64,000 bases of DNA from Cytophagales bacterium. GTDB lineage: Bacteria > Bacteroidota > Bacteroidia > Cytophagales > Spirosomataceae. The stretch's first letter is position 1, and each line of letters starts with the position of its first letter. Where the stretch lies: the NCBI GenBank assembly GCA_013298125.1, contig JAAFJP010000017.1:61249-125248 (forward strand), written 5' to 3'. A program made the translations under genes and the position numbers. Shown in pieces: positions 24,413-33,657 of the stretch. A model generated the notes under the pieces. It had not been told where the DNA came from. It made no database searches and saw only the letters and a program-made list of their open reading frames with translations.

Positions 24413-27315
24413 AGAAATTAGATTTAACTAAAATTGGCTTCTTCAACCCAGGACGATTGACCGATGAGGAAATAGAATTAGGGTTTGTTACTCGTATTGC
24501 TTTTTTTCAATATATTTTCAAAAAAATTATAACTGAGAAGCCAAATTCTATTCCGCAGCATCATTTGGTGATTGGGCAAAAAGGCATGGGCAAAACGTCA
24601 CTTTTGTTGAGGGTTGCAGTAGAGCTACGTAAGAAACCACATTGCGATAATTTTATTGCTCTCTCTTTTCCTGAAGAACAGTATAACATTGACCGCCTTT
24701 CAAAGTTTTGGCTTAATTGCTTAGATGCACTTGCTGATGCTCTGGATAGGGAAAATCAGACAGAACTCACAAAGATGTTAGATGTTGAAATTGATGGGAT
24801 TGTCAAAAGTCATCATCAAGAAAATAACGCCATTTATGATATTTTTGAGCAATGGACAAAGAAATTAAATCGAAGACCTATTTTATTAGTAGATAATTTA
24901 AATCTAATTTTTGAAAAAATTTCCAGAGAAGAGCAACATCAGTTACGAGCCCTTTTAATGAGTAAGAATGCTCCAATCATGTTGGGAGCAAGTGCAACCA
25001 CAATTGATGATACGGTTGATTACGGAGCAGCTTTTTATGATGCTTTTCAAATACAGTATCTCAAAAAATTAACTTTTGAAGAGAGTATTGAGGTTTTACA
25101 AAATTTAGCGAATATTACTGGAAAGAAAGAGTTTGACCAAATTATTCACAAAAACAAAGCCCGTTTAGGAGCATTATATGAACTCACAGGCGGAACTCCA
25201 CGTACCATTTCAATGCTTTTTCCCTTAATTCAAGATGGATTTAGTGCTGAAATACAAACTGATTTAGATGCACTATTAGACGTGGTTACACCCCTATACA
25301 AAGCACGTTTTGAGGAACTCCCCGCCCAATTACAAGTAGTTTTAGATGCCATTGCCTTGCATTGGGAACCGATGACGATTGAGCAATTAAGAAACGTTAC
25401 TCAATTAGAAAATGCACAACTCTCTCCACAATTAAAGCGATTGGTGGACGTTGGTTGGCTACAAAAATTAGATGCTTTTGAAGCAAAAGGCTCTGCCTAC
25501 GAACTCTCAGAGCGTTTTTTTAATATCTGGTATTTAATGCGAAGAAGTAGTCGTCGCCAAAAAAGAGAGCTGTATTGTTTGAGTAAATTCTTAGAATCTA
25601 TGTATGGTGAGGAGGTGGAAGATATGGCGAATCTTAGATTAGAATATGTAAATAATTCTCCAAATCAGATATTTTTTGATTTGGCTTTGGCGGATACACT
25701 AACTAATAGAGAATTAAAAGAAAAATTACTAAAAAAGAGTTACGAAGAATTATTAGAACTAAGTAAAACGGATGAGAGCATTTTAAAAAACTTTTCAATT
25801 CCTATTGATAAGGTTAAAGAAGAGATAAAAAAACTTAATAATGAAATTATAAATAATCTATCTAAGGGTTCACTTCCATTAGATAAATTTAATGAAATCA
25901 ATGCTCGGATTTTGATTTTAGATAAAAACAATTTTCATGCACAATATAGTCTTGGGGTTTCAGAAATGGCAATCGGTAATTATTCTGAATCTGAAAAAAT
26001 TCATAGGAAAGTGTTAGATTCAGACCCTAATTTTGCTTTATCATGGAATGCTTTGGGTGAAATTTTACAAAACAAAAAGAAATTTGATGAATCTGAAAAG
26101 GCAATTTTAAGAGCCATAGAGTTAGATGAAAATACAGCTATTTTTTGGGGGAATTTAGGGAATTTGTATAAAAGCACTAAGCGTTATGATGAAGCAGAAA
26201 AAGCATATTTAAGGTCAATAGTATTAGATGATAGCTTCCCTGTATTTAGAAATAACTTGGCAAACTTATATGTTGAAAATCTAAATAAATATAATGAAGC
26301 AGAAGAGGAGTATTTAAAAGCTATTGAATTAGATCAAACATATTCTCCTGCATGGACAAATTTAGGGCATTTGTATTGTGATAAATTTTTTAAGATTGAA
26401 GAAGCAGAAAATGCTTACTTAAATTCAATTAAGTATGATGAAAATGAGGTATTTGCATGGTCTGGTTTAGGGAATTTATATCAAAATCATTTACATAAAT
26501 ATGATGAATCAGAGCAATTTTATCTAAAAGCTATTAAAATAAATCCCTATTTTCCTAATGCCTTGAATGGTTTAGGGGTTCTGTATTATTCTCATTTAAA
26601 GAAATATGAAGAAGCAGAAAAATATTTAAAAAGGGCTGTCGAAATAGGGGATAATATTTTAGCATATAATAATTTGGGGATTTTATATATGCTTCATTTG
26701 AATAAATACAAAGAGGCTGAAAAACTATTTTTGAAAAGCCTTTCAAACAATTCAAAGGATATAAACGTTTGGAATAGTTTAGGGAATTTATATCAAAATT
26801 ATTTAGGTAAATACAGTGAGTCTGAAACTGCATATTTAAAAGCAATTGATCTTGATAAAGATTTTGTTTACCCAAAATATAATTTAGTATTCCTTTACAG
26901 AGATAAGCTAAATAAGTTAAAAGAAGCAAAAGAGCTTTTTGAGTCAATGTCTGATAATAAAGAATTAATGGATTGTCATTTTTTAAATAAAGCACTTTTT
27001 GCTTACTATGAAAAAAATGCAGGTATTGCCAAAGGATTTATGATAGAAGCATTGGATGAAATAGATGATTCTTTACCTTCAAATACCCAAGATGATTGGT
27101 GGAAAGCAGCCGCAACTATTGTAAAATTAGGGTATGGAACACACCTTTTACAGACATTATCAGAAAATGGTTATGATGTAATTTTAAAACCTTATTATGT
27201 TGCTATTCAAGCACTTATTCGTAAAAATTCAGATTTATTTTTCAATAGTATTGCCGCCGAAGTAAGAGAACCCGCCAAGAGAATTTTGGAAATGATGAAG
27301 AAGTATAATCAATAA
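24409..27315 (+). CDS. STAND-like ATPase with long TPR array, gene 2 of the operon
   Basis: The 968-residue protein has Walker A GQKGMGKTS (~54-62) and Walker B RPILLVDNLN (~156-165). A sensor region (MLGASATTID), the TGGTPRTISML block typical of STAND relatives, and a winged helix (~320-350) follow. Residues ~505-845 are at least nine tetratricopeptide units of the YxEAExxYLKAIELD form, about 36 residues each, highly similar to one another. The C-terminal ~120 residues are helical and end VREPAKRILEMMKKY. Such ATPase-wHTH-TPR layouts occur in signalling NTPases that assemble on sensing a ligand. No nuclease, TIR or protease domain is visible, so the output is unknown. The array is strikingly AT-rich. 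Confidence 0.8.
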   Translation: MKKLDLTKIGFFNPGRLTDEEIELGFVTRIAFFQYIFKKIITEKPNSIPQHHLVIGQKGMGKTSLLLRVAVELRKKPHCDNFIALSFPEEQYNIDRLSKFWLNCLDALADALDRENQTELTKMLDVEIDGIVKSHHQENNAIYDIFEQWTKKLNRRPILLVDNLNLIFEKISREEQHQLRALLMSKNAPIMLGASATTIDDTVDYGAAFYDAFQIQYLKKLTFEESIEVLQNLANITGKKEFDQIIHKNKARLGALYELTGGTPRTISMLFPLIQDGFSAEIQTDLDALLDVVTPLYKARFEELPAQLQVVLDAIALHWEPMTIEQLRNVTQLENAQLSPQLKRLVDVGWLQKLDAFEAKGSAYELSERFFNIWYLMRRSSRRQKRELYCLSKFLESMYGEEVEDMANLRLEYVNNSPNQIFFDLALADTLTNRELKEKLLKKSYEELLELSKTDESILKNFSIPIDKVKEEIKKLNNEIINNLSKGSLPLDKFNEINARILILDKNNFHAQYSLGVSEMAIGNYSESEKIHRKVLDSDPNFALSWNALGEILQNKKKFDESEKAILRAIELDENTAIFWGNLGNLYKSTKRYDEAEKAYLRSIVLDDSFPVFRNNLANLYVENLNKYNEAEEEYLKAIELDQTYSPAWTNLGHLYCDKFFKIEEAENAYLNSIKYDENEVFAWSGLGNLYQNHLHKYDESEQFYLKAIKINPYFPNALNGLGVLYYSHLKKYEEAEKYLKRAVEIGDNILAYNNLGILYMLHLNKYKEAEKLFLKSLSNNSKDINVWNSLGNLYQNYLGKYSESETAYLKAIDLDKDFVYPKYNLVFLYRDKLNKLKEAKELFESMSDNKELMDCHFLNKALFAYYEKNAGIAKGFMIEALDEIDDSLPSNTQDDWWKAAATIVKLGYGTHLLQTLSENGYDVILKPYYVAIQALIRKNSDLFFNSIAAEVREPAKRILEMMKKYNQ

Positions 27316-27316
27316 A

Positions 27317-27352
27317 AAAAGGGCAAAGAAGTATCAGCTTCCTTGCCCTTTT
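27317..27352. terminator. Bidirectional terminator between the STAND operon and GH3
   Basis: AAAAGGGCAA and TTGCCCTTTT pair, with an inner GAAG / CTTC extension, between the convergent stops at 27315 and 27368. Confidence 0.85.
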
Positions 27353-27367
27353 ACATAACCTAAAATC

Positions 27368-29710
27368 CTATTTCACAACCGTCAATTTCACCACATCCGT
27401 TTTCAGAGAACTCCCGCCGACCATAATATCAAAATCTCCTGGCTCAACGATTTCTTTCATATTTTCATCTAAATACTTCAATTTATCACCTGTGATTTTG
27501 AAAGATACCGTTTTGGTTTCCCCTGCATTCAGAGCGATTCTGGCGAAGTCTTTTAACTCCTTCACGGGGCGTGTGAGCGTACTCACCAAGTCACGAATGT
27601 ATAGTTGCACAATCTCATCACCAGCACGTGTACCCGTATTTGTTACATCCACAGTTACCGTCGCTGAACCGTCCGCTTTCATGCTTGACTGACTGATTTT
27701 CAGATTCTTATACGCAAAAGTTGTGTAACTTAGTCCATGTCCGAATGAATATAATGGCGTAATATCAGCCAAATTATACCCACGTCTTGCCGATGGTTTG
27801 TGGTAATAATAAACTGGTAAATGCCCAACTGAGCGTGGAATAGAAATAGATAATTTCCCAGTTGGATTATTGTCTCCAAAAATAGTTTCTGCCACGGCAT
27901 AACCAGATTCTTGTCCTAAATAAAAACCATAAACAATGGCTGGAATTTCTTTCTCTAATTTAGCAATCGAAAGCGGAGGTCCACTGAATACAAAGGCAGC
28001 CGTTGGTTTGCCCGTGGCTTTGATGGCATCTACTAATTCATCTTGATTTCCCATTAAATCCAGAGTCGTCAAATCGCCCATGTGGTTGCTTGCCCATGCT
28101 TCTTTTGAAAGGGCTTCGTTTCCACCCAACATCAAAATCACTGCGTCGGCTTGCTTGGCAATTTCCACCGCCTCAGCAATTCTTTTCATGTTTTCCTCAC
28201 GACTTGCCAATACGTTTTTGTCTGAAAACCAATCACCTGATTCTGTAATTCTTGTGCCTTCGGCGTACAAAATCTCAACGTCTTTTCCGTATTTTTCTTT
28301 CAAGGCTTGCAAAGGCGAAACCGTTTGTTTTGGCACGTCAGCATATCCTCCCAAAAGGCATTTATTAGCATTTGGTCCGATGATGGCAACTTTTTTCACT
28401 TTCGATTTATCCAAAGGCAAGATATTTCCTTCATTTTTCAACAATACCATCGACTGTCTCGCTGCCTTCAAAGCCGTTGCACGCATCTCGGCATTACCCG
28501 TAAATTGGTCGGCATAATTGGCATCCACATAAGGGTCTTCAAATAATCCCATGCGGAATTTTGCCGTCAATATTCTACTAACTGACTCATCCAACATTGC
28601 CATCGGAATTTTTCCCGATTTCACTAAACTCAATATACTCGTATAACCGTAAGGGTCTGGTGTTTCAATGTCCACGCCCGAAGAAAATGCTCTCAGAGCC
28701 GCCTGTTCAGCATTTGGAGCTACAAAATGCAAGGTTTCAATATCTTTCACCGCACCATAATCAGAAACCACAACGCCTTTGAATCCCCATTCTTTTCTCA
28801 ACATATCGGTCAATAACCACTTACTTCCATGTACGGGTTCGCTACGTACTTCGGCATAACAAGGCATCAAACTCATGGCTTTTGCTTCCATCACACAGGC
28901 TTTGAACGGAGGAAAAAATACCGTACGCAAAGTTCTTTCATCGGCAAAAGTTGGTCCTACGTTCGAGCCACCTTCTGGTTGTCCGTGAACACCAAAGTGC
29001 TTCAAAGTAGCAGCAACGTGCTTTTTGTCCAAAATTTCTTTATCTCCCTGATAGGCTTTCACGATGGTTACGCCCAATCTCGAAACCAAATAAGGGTCTT
29101 CTCCCATAGTTTCCTCCGAACGTCCCCAACGTGGGTCGAGCGTAATGTCAAGTACGGGGGCAAGTACCTCATGTCCACCCCTCGAACGAACCTCCTCCGC
29201 AATGTGCGAGTAAACCTCCGTCATCAAAGCCTCATTCCAAGAACTCGACATTGCCAAAGGCGTTGGAAAAACCGTCGCATCCTTTGACTGATTTCCGTGT
29301 AAAGATTCTTCGTGAAACATCACAGGAATGCCCAAACGAGTATTTTCTACAAAATATTTTTGAATCTTATTCGTCCATTCAGCCATACCTTTACCCTTCA
29401 AACCAGTTCCATAAGGATTATCCGCCCCAGCCCCTTCATTCGGGCGAGCCAATTGACCAATACCATGAGGTAAAACTTCCGCCGCTTTTTTTACATCAAA
29501 ATCTTTATTGGTATATAGCTTTTGTTTCTGCGACCAGATACATTGAGTCTGAGCAACTTTTTCTTCCAAAGTCATTCGTCCCAATAAATCTTTTACCCGA
29601 GTGGCGATGGGTAATTTAGCATTTTTATAAGGTGGGTCAATCTTATAACTGCTTGAAAGCCCAACGATTAACGTTAGAGCAAATAAAGTTTTTAGTTTTT
29701 TAAGGAACAT
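27368..29710 (-). CDS. Glycoside hydrolase family 3 beta-glycosidase
   Basis: The 780-residue exported enzyme has a short signal peptide (MFLKKLKTLFALTLIVGLSSS). The GH3 N-terminal barrel (~35-370) carries RMTLEEKVAQ, DPRWGRSEET, KHFGVHG and the nucleophile Asp in VVSDYGAVKDIE. The GH3 C-terminal domain (~400-620) contains LLKNEGNILPL and ILMLGGNEALSKE. A fibronectin III-like domain (~690-775) closes the protein. The architecture and length match periplasmic BglX-type beta-glucosidases and beta-xylosidases. It probably releases monosaccharides from oligosaccharides; substrate preference is not readable. No SusC/SusD pair adjoins it. Confidence 0.94.
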   Translation of the reverse strand: MFLKKLKTLFALTLIVGLSSSYKIDPPYKNAKLPIATRVKDLLGRMTLEEKVAQTQCIWSQKQKLYTNKDFDVKKAAEVLPHGIGQLARPNEGAGADNPYGTGLKGKGMAEWTNKIQKYFVENTRLGIPVMFHEESLHGNQSKDATVFPTPLAMSSSWNEALMTEVYSHIAEEVRSRGGHEVLAPVLDITLDPRWGRSEETMGEDPYLVSRLGVTIVKAYQGDKEILDKKHVAATLKHFGVHGQPEGGSNVGPTFADERTLRTVFFPPFKACVMEAKAMSLMPCYAEVRSEPVHGSKWLLTDMLRKEWGFKGVVVSDYGAVKDIETLHFVAPNAEQAALRAFSSGVDIETPDPYGYTSILSLVKSGKIPMAMLDESVSRILTAKFRMGLFEDPYVDANYADQFTGNAEMRATALKAARQSMVLLKNEGNILPLDKSKVKKVAIIGPNANKCLLGGYADVPKQTVSPLQALKEKYGKDVEILYAEGTRITESGDWFSDKNVLASREENMKRIAEAVEIAKQADAVILMLGGNEALSKEAWASNHMGDLTTLDLMGNQDELVDAIKATGKPTAAFVFSGPPLSIAKLEKEIPAIVYGFYLGQESGYAVAETIFGDNNPTGKLSISIPRSVGHLPVYYYHKPSARRGYNLADITPLYSFGHGLSYTTFAYKNLKISQSSMKADGSATVTVDVTNTGTRAGDEIVQLYIRDLVSTLTRPVKELKDFARIALNAGETKTVSFKITGDKLKYLDENMKEIVEPGDFDIMVGGSSLKTDVVKLTVVK

Positions 29711-29911
29711 GGAATTGAGATTTTTATGAAATTAATTTTGCTTTTTTTAGAATGAATAATACTTTTGGGGTAAATTCATAGAACAGTATAGAACACTTAG
29801 GCAAATTTAGTTAGATTTTAAGAATTAAAAAATAATCATTCAATATTGTAAGAATAGACTATCAATTTAATACTTAGAAGCAAAGATTTTTTTTCAATAA
29901 ATTTCAACGAA

Positions 29912-30763
29912 TTATTGAGTTATTGCCCTGAGTCCAGTTGCAATTTTTCCATCACTAATTCTCTTCCAACCCACAATTTCGTAAGGAAAATTCGTTTCAA
30001 AAACGATAGATAAATTCCGTTTCAAATCTGGGTAATCTAAGCTGTATATTTTTAGTTTTTTGCCAGTAAATTCCGTTCCTGAATAATCTTTCAAATCAGC
30101 TTTTGCTTCATAAATATCAGGAGACTTGCGGGCTGATTGCCAATATGAAAAACTTGGAATAATCTCAATATCACCCGTTGGTAAATCATTAGGATTAATT
30201 CTGATTTTTGCCCATAATTCATCTTCTAAATTTTTCCTTTCTAAAATATAATGCTCTTTTATTTTTTCTTTAAAAGTATTTTTAGAGATAATTTCGTAAG
30301 ATTTAGGGATTTGTGATAATTCTAAAAAAGAATTTCCTTGGGGCTCTTGAACAGCGTTAATTACCTTCATGGTATGAGGTCGTAAAGATAAATTTAGAGG
30401 TAAAAATGCAGAAGTCATAGCGGAATAATCATAATTTTCTTTATGAATTTTTCCAATAAAATTACTCATTAAAACCTGGACGGAGTCGGTTTTATTTACT
30501 CCTTTTGTGTAGTCAATACTAAAAGTTAATGAGCCTTCTCCCACCACAATCGAATCCTCTTTCAACTCATATTTTGTGGCTTCTATTTTCCCATTTCTCC
30601 AATAATCTATGAAGGTTTTATTCGTCTCATAATTAGTTGGAGCTACCACGACAGGCTTAGGCTTTGTTTCTTGTTGAAAAATAGTAGCTTTTTTAGCAAA
30701 GGCATAAACAACCGCCAAGGTGATACAGATTGCTAAAAAATTATTCCTGATAAATTTGTTCAT
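29912..30763 (-). CDS. Membrane-anchored or secreted hypothetical protein
   Basis: The 283-residue protein has an N-terminal hydrophobic segment (NNFLAICITLAVVYAFA) that is a signal peptide or anchor. The remainder resembles a conserved Bacteroidota family with blocks FIDYWRNGKIEATKYELKE, EDELWAKIRINPNDLPTG and PYEIVGWK. From memory, such proteins are often labelled septum formation inhibitor Maf, which looks like a propagated mis-annotation because no Maf nucleotide-pyrophosphatase motif is present. Function is unknown. It diverges from ftsZ across a 327-bp gap. Confidence 0.7.
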   Translation of the reverse strand: MNKFIRNNFLAICITLAVVYAFAKKATIFQQETKPKPVVVAPTNYETNKTFIDYWRNGKIEATKYELKEDSIVVGEGSLTFSIDYTKGVNKTDSVQVLMSNFIGKIHKENYDYSAMTSAFLPLNLSLRPHTMKVINAVQEPQGNSFLELSQIPKSYEIISKNTFKEKIKEHYILERKNLEDELWAKIRINPNDLPTGDIEIIPSFSYWQSARKSPDIYEAKADLKDYSGTEFTGKKLKIYSLDYPDLKRNLSIVFETNFPYEIVGWKRISDGKIATGLRAITQ

Positions 30764-30939
30764 TTGGTTCGTTTGTTATTGAGTTAATGGGCAATTTACA
30801 AAAAATAAGAAATATTTTCGTTTGGCTAATCGTTATTTTACGTTGTGTTTTTTTTATGCTCAAAAATAGAATTTACTACGCCCTAAACATTTCTTTCAAA
30901 AATTTCTGAAACTTTATGTTTTATTTTAAAAAAAACTCT

Positions 30940-30947
30940 TAATTTTG
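30940..30947 (+). promoter_or_regulatory. Candidate -7 box (TAATTTTG) for ftsZ
   Basis: TAATTTTG fits TAnnTTTG and implies a leader of about 140 nt. No clear -33 element is seen. Apart from this the 327-bp divergent gap 30764-31090 is AT-rich and shows no repeat. Confidence 0.3.
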
Positions 30948-31090
30948 AGTAGTGATTTAAGATTATGCGTTGTTTATCAACTGTTTAACGTTTCTAAATA
31001 TATTTTTAGAAATTTACGACAATCCGCCAAGCAAAATTTTAAATTTCCTGATTAGATATTTCCCCAAATAATCCTTACCTAAAAACAATT

Positions 31091-32377
31091 ATGTCCTTTT
31101 ACGATCACAACATCGAATTTGCCTCTGAAAAACAAGGCAATATCATCAAAGTCATTGGCGTAGGTGGAGGCGGTAGTAATGCCGTCGAGCATATGTACGA
31201 GATGGAAATCCAAGATGTGGATTTTGTCGTTTGCAATACCGACTTACAAGCCCTCAACGACAATAAAGTTCCCAATAAACTTCAATTAGGGGCAATCCTT
31301 ACCGAAGGACTCGGTGCAGGAACAGAACCCGAACAAGGAAAATTAGCCGCCGAAGAAAGTGCCGCTGAGATTAAAGCACTTTTGGAGAATGGTACGAAGA
31401 TGGTCTTCATCACCGCAGGTATGGGTGGAGGAACGGGTACGGGTGCAGCTCCTGTGATAGCCAAAATTGCCAAAGATTTAGACATCCTGACCGTTGCCAT
31501 CGTAACAGCCCCTTACTCATGGGAAGGCACGGATAAAATTGATGCTGCCAACGAGGGTATCAGAATCCTTCAAGATACTTGCGATACTGTGTTGGTGGTA
31601 TTGAACGATAAACTCCTCGAAATTTTTGAAGACCTCAACATTCTCGAAGCCTTTGAACACGCTGATGATGTATTGGCAAATGCCGCTAAGTCGGTGGCAG
31701 AAGTAATTACGAAGTCAGGAAAGGTCAATGCCGATTTCAAGGATGTTAAAAAAGTATTGAGTGATGCAGGACAAGCCGTGATGAGTAAAGCAACTGCCCA
31801 AGGACCAAATCGTGCAAAAGAAGTCATCGAAAAAGCCCTTGATTCACCATTACTCAACAATAGAGACATCAAAGGGGCTGAACGCATTTTAGTAACTGTC
31901 GCAACCAGTATGCAAAAAGTGATGGGCGTAAAAGAACAACAAGCCATTACTTCTCATATCATGGAAGCCATCGGCGGACAAGCTCCAAAAGGGTTCAAGT
32001 TAGGTTTCATCATTGACGAAACCCTCGGCGAGCAAATGAGTATCACTGTTATTGCCGCAGGATTTGACAAAAAAGATATTCCACCGCCTGTTTTAGAAAC
32101 GCCCGTTTTGGTAGTTGACGAAGAAGAAGTTGAGGAAGAAATAATCAATGCAACCGAGGAAGTAAAAATCGAAGAAGAAAAGGTAAAAGCACCAGAACCG
32201 ATTGTGTTTACTTACCGTGAAGATGATACGCTTCGTTTACGCAAAATGATTGATGGTTTTTGTCAAAAAATCCCAACCGAAGACGAACTCGAAGCACCCG
32301 CTTTTCAACGTTATGGCATTAAATTATTAGACGTTTCTGAAATCAAAGGTGTTGAATTTCAACGACATAGCTTGTAA
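31091..32377 (+). CDS. ftsZ: Cell division GTPase FtsZ
   Basis: The 428-residue tubulin homologue has the FtsZ nucleotide site: [13 protein letters not shown] (~23-35), the signature [15 protein letters not shown] (~109-123) and the T7-like VNADFKDVK. It would form the division ring at midcell. The C-terminal linker (~330-385) is Val/Glu-rich, and the tail ends [11 protein letters not shown]. The gene is not in a division-wall cluster: no ftsA, ftsQ or mur gene lies nearby. Several usually conserved positions differ, for example [10 protein letters not shown] where IVTxPFxxEG is common. A second, dcw-located ftsZ may therefore exist elsewhere; this is inference. Confidence 0.92.
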   Translation: MSFYDHNIEFASEKQGNIIKVIGVGGGGSNAVEHMYEMEIQDVDFVVCNTDLQALNDNKVPNKLQLGAILTEGLGAGTEPEQGKLAAEESAAEIKALLENGTKMVFITAGMGGGTGTGAAPVIAKIAKDLDILTVAIVTAPYSWEGTDKIDAANEGIRILQDTCDTVLVVLNDKLLEIFEDLNILEAFEHADDVLANAAKSVAEVITKSGKVNADFKDVKKVLSDAGQAVMSKATAQGPNRAKEVIEKALDSPLLNNRDIKGAERILVTVATSMQKVMGVKEQQAITSHIMEAIGGQAPKGFKLGFIIDETLGEQMSITVIAAGFDKKDIPPPVLETPVLVVDEEEVEEEIINATEEVKIEEEKVKAPEPIVFTYREDDTLRLRKMIDGFCQKIPTEDELEAPAFQRYGIKLLDVSEIKGVEFQRHSL

Positions 32378-32404
32378 TTTTTTGGTGATTTGTAGTTTTT
32401 TGTG

Positions 32405-32466
32405 GTAGGAACGAATAGCATTCGTCCTTTCGTCAAACACAATGGACGAATGCTATTCGTTCCTAC
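32405..32466. repeat. Perfect 23-bp-arm palindrome after ftsZ
   Basis: GTAGGAACGAATAGCATTCG (start of arm, 32405-32427) is inverted exactly at 32444-32466 around a 16-nt loop. It is one of several short perfect palindromes in the window without coding content. Confidence 0.85.
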
Positions 32467-32516
32467 ATTAGTTATTCGTAAAAGTTGCCTAATGACCATT
32501 TACCAAGAAAAAATCC

Positions 32517-32557
32517 AAATCCCGCAAAACATCATAATACTTTTGCGGGATTTTTAC
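32517..32557 (+). terminator. Rho-independent terminator downstream of ftsZ
   Basis: AAATCCCGCAAAA (32517-32529) pairs with TTTTGCGGGATTT (32541-32553), with T residues following. It lies 140 nt after the ftsZ stop, beyond the palindrome, and just before the next gene. Confidence 0.8.
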
Positions 32558-32572
32558 CTTTATCTTAACCCA

Positions 32573-33085
32573 ATGAAAACGCTTTCGATCATCTTCATAT
32601 TCTTCTTATCTTTCAATGTTCTCTTTGCCCAAGAAGAAATCAACAAACTCACCCTCGAACGAGAAGCATTGTACAGCAAATACAAAGAAACAGAAAACCT
32701 ATCATCAGGACTCTTTGGCAATCGTTCAAAAGACGATTTGCAAGCCTCAATTGATGCCCTCAACGAAATCATTAAAAAAGACAATGAAATTTTGGACGAA
32801 CTCAAAAACCTCCAAGCCAATGCCAACACAGAATTCACCAATAAATACAACGATTTGATTTTACAAAATAATGAATTGAGTCAGAAGAATAGAGAATTGT
32901 TAGAATTATCAGAAAGGCATAAAGGCTATTCAAAAGAAAATCACCAAATGCTCCAAGATACCGAAGACAGACAAGTGTTGTTTATGTCTCTACTGGTGAT
33001 ATTTGGCTTATTGGCAATTATTTATACGATAAAGTATTTTGTATTAAAAAGTGAGGTGAAAAGGAATAACAGACAAAACTTATAA
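32573..33085 (+). CDS. Secreted coiled-coil protein with C-terminal membrane helix
   Basis: The 170-residue protein begins MKTLSIIFIFFLSFNVLFAQ, a clear signal peptide, which fixes the start at 32573; upstream the frame only reads through a palindrome and a terminator. Residues ~25-135 are charged heptads (ELSQKNRELLELSERH). A transmembrane helix (VLFMSLLVIFGLLAIIYTIKY shortened) near 145-165 anchors the C-terminus. The topology is a periplasmic coiled coil on a membrane anchor. No family is recognised. It converges with the DUF721 gene, overlapping it by 6 bp. Confidence 0.75.
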   Translation: MKTLSIIFIFFLSFNVLFAQEEINKLTLEREALYSKYKETENLSSGLFGNRSKDDLQASIDALNEIIKKDNEILDELKNLQANANTEFTNKYNDLILQNNELSQKNRELLELSERHKGYSKENHQMLQDTEDRQVLFMSLLVIFGLLAIIYTIKYFVLKSEVKRNNRQNL

Positions 33086-33406
33086 AAAAATCACATCCTC
33101 AATAATGTCCTCTCCAACCTCTTTATTAATGAGCGTAACGATTTTGGACTTAGCCATCAATAATTCATTCCGAAGAGGGGAGGAATCTAACTGAACAAAT
33201 AATTTTTTATCTTGGATATAAATCTGAGTAGTTCTCGAAGAAATCGGCAAGCCCATGATCTTTTCCCAATAGGCTACGATATATGTTTCGTTAAACTTAG
33301 AACGTAACTTATACAAATCAAGCATATCCTCAATTGCCTGTTTCAGTGGCAAGGCTTTGGTGCTACGTTTTGCATTTTCTCTATTATATTGATAAACTTG
33401 TGCCAA
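33080..33406 (-). CDS. DUF721 (DciA-like) domain protein
   Basis: The 108-residue protein matches the DUF721 fold: an N-terminal helix (PLKQAIEDMLDLYKL), the VAYWEKIMGLPISSRT core, LFVQLDSSPLRNELLM and a C-terminal strand. DUF721 includes DciA, the ancestral loader or partner of the replicative helicase DnaB in bacteria that lack DnaC. The only reasonable start is a TTG (33406), since no ATG precedes the conserved part and the next Met falls inside the domain. In Bacteroidota it often lies near replication or recombination genes; here none adjoins it. Confidence 0.8.
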   Translation of the reverse strand: MAQVYQYNRENAKRSTKALPLKQAIEDMLDLYKLRSKFNETYIVAYWEKIMGLPISSRTTQIYIQDKKLFVQLDSSPLRNELLMAKSKIVTLINKEVGEDIIEDVIFL

Positions 33407-33512
33407 TGGATTTTGAAAATAAATTTTGATATTGCAATTTACAAAATCATACCCAATACATTGTTTAATAACTTTTCTTAAATAATTTTTATCCTAAAAT
33501 CTCTGACCGTGG

Positions 33513-33590
33513 AACTTCCCGAAAGTAGAAACAACTTTCGGGAAGTGAGCGTTTTATACTTCTCGAAAGTTATTTCTACTTTCGAGAAGT
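33513..33590. repeat. Tandem pair of 13-bp-arm hairpins
   Basis: Hairpin A: ACTTCCCGAAAGT (33514-33526) / ACTTTCGGGAAGT (33534-33546). Hairpin B: ACTTCTCGAAAGT (33558-33570) / ACTTTCGAGAAGT (33578-33590). Both have 7-nt loops. They differ by one base pair changed on both arms, and B is identical in its arms to the hairpin at 2514-2545. Confidence 0.85.
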
Positions 33591-33657
33591 TCTTTCGGAG
33601 AATTAAAAGTCTTTAAAAAAACTTAATTAAACATCATACTCAATAACGCATAAGCCC

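Noticed and set aside
24409..27315. Effector domain (TIR, nuclease, protease) in the TPR-STAND protein
   Set aside because: I looked at both ends of both operon proteins and saw no catalytic motif, so a defence system is proposed only as inference.
31282..32148. Minus-strand ORFs opposite ftsZ
   Set aside because: Shadow frames with Ser/Ile/Ala-rich composition and no start context; ftsZ is certain.
32402..32572. Extension of the coiled-coil protein upstream through a palindrome and terminator
   Set aside because: The clear signal peptide starts at 32573, and the upstream part is non-coding structure.
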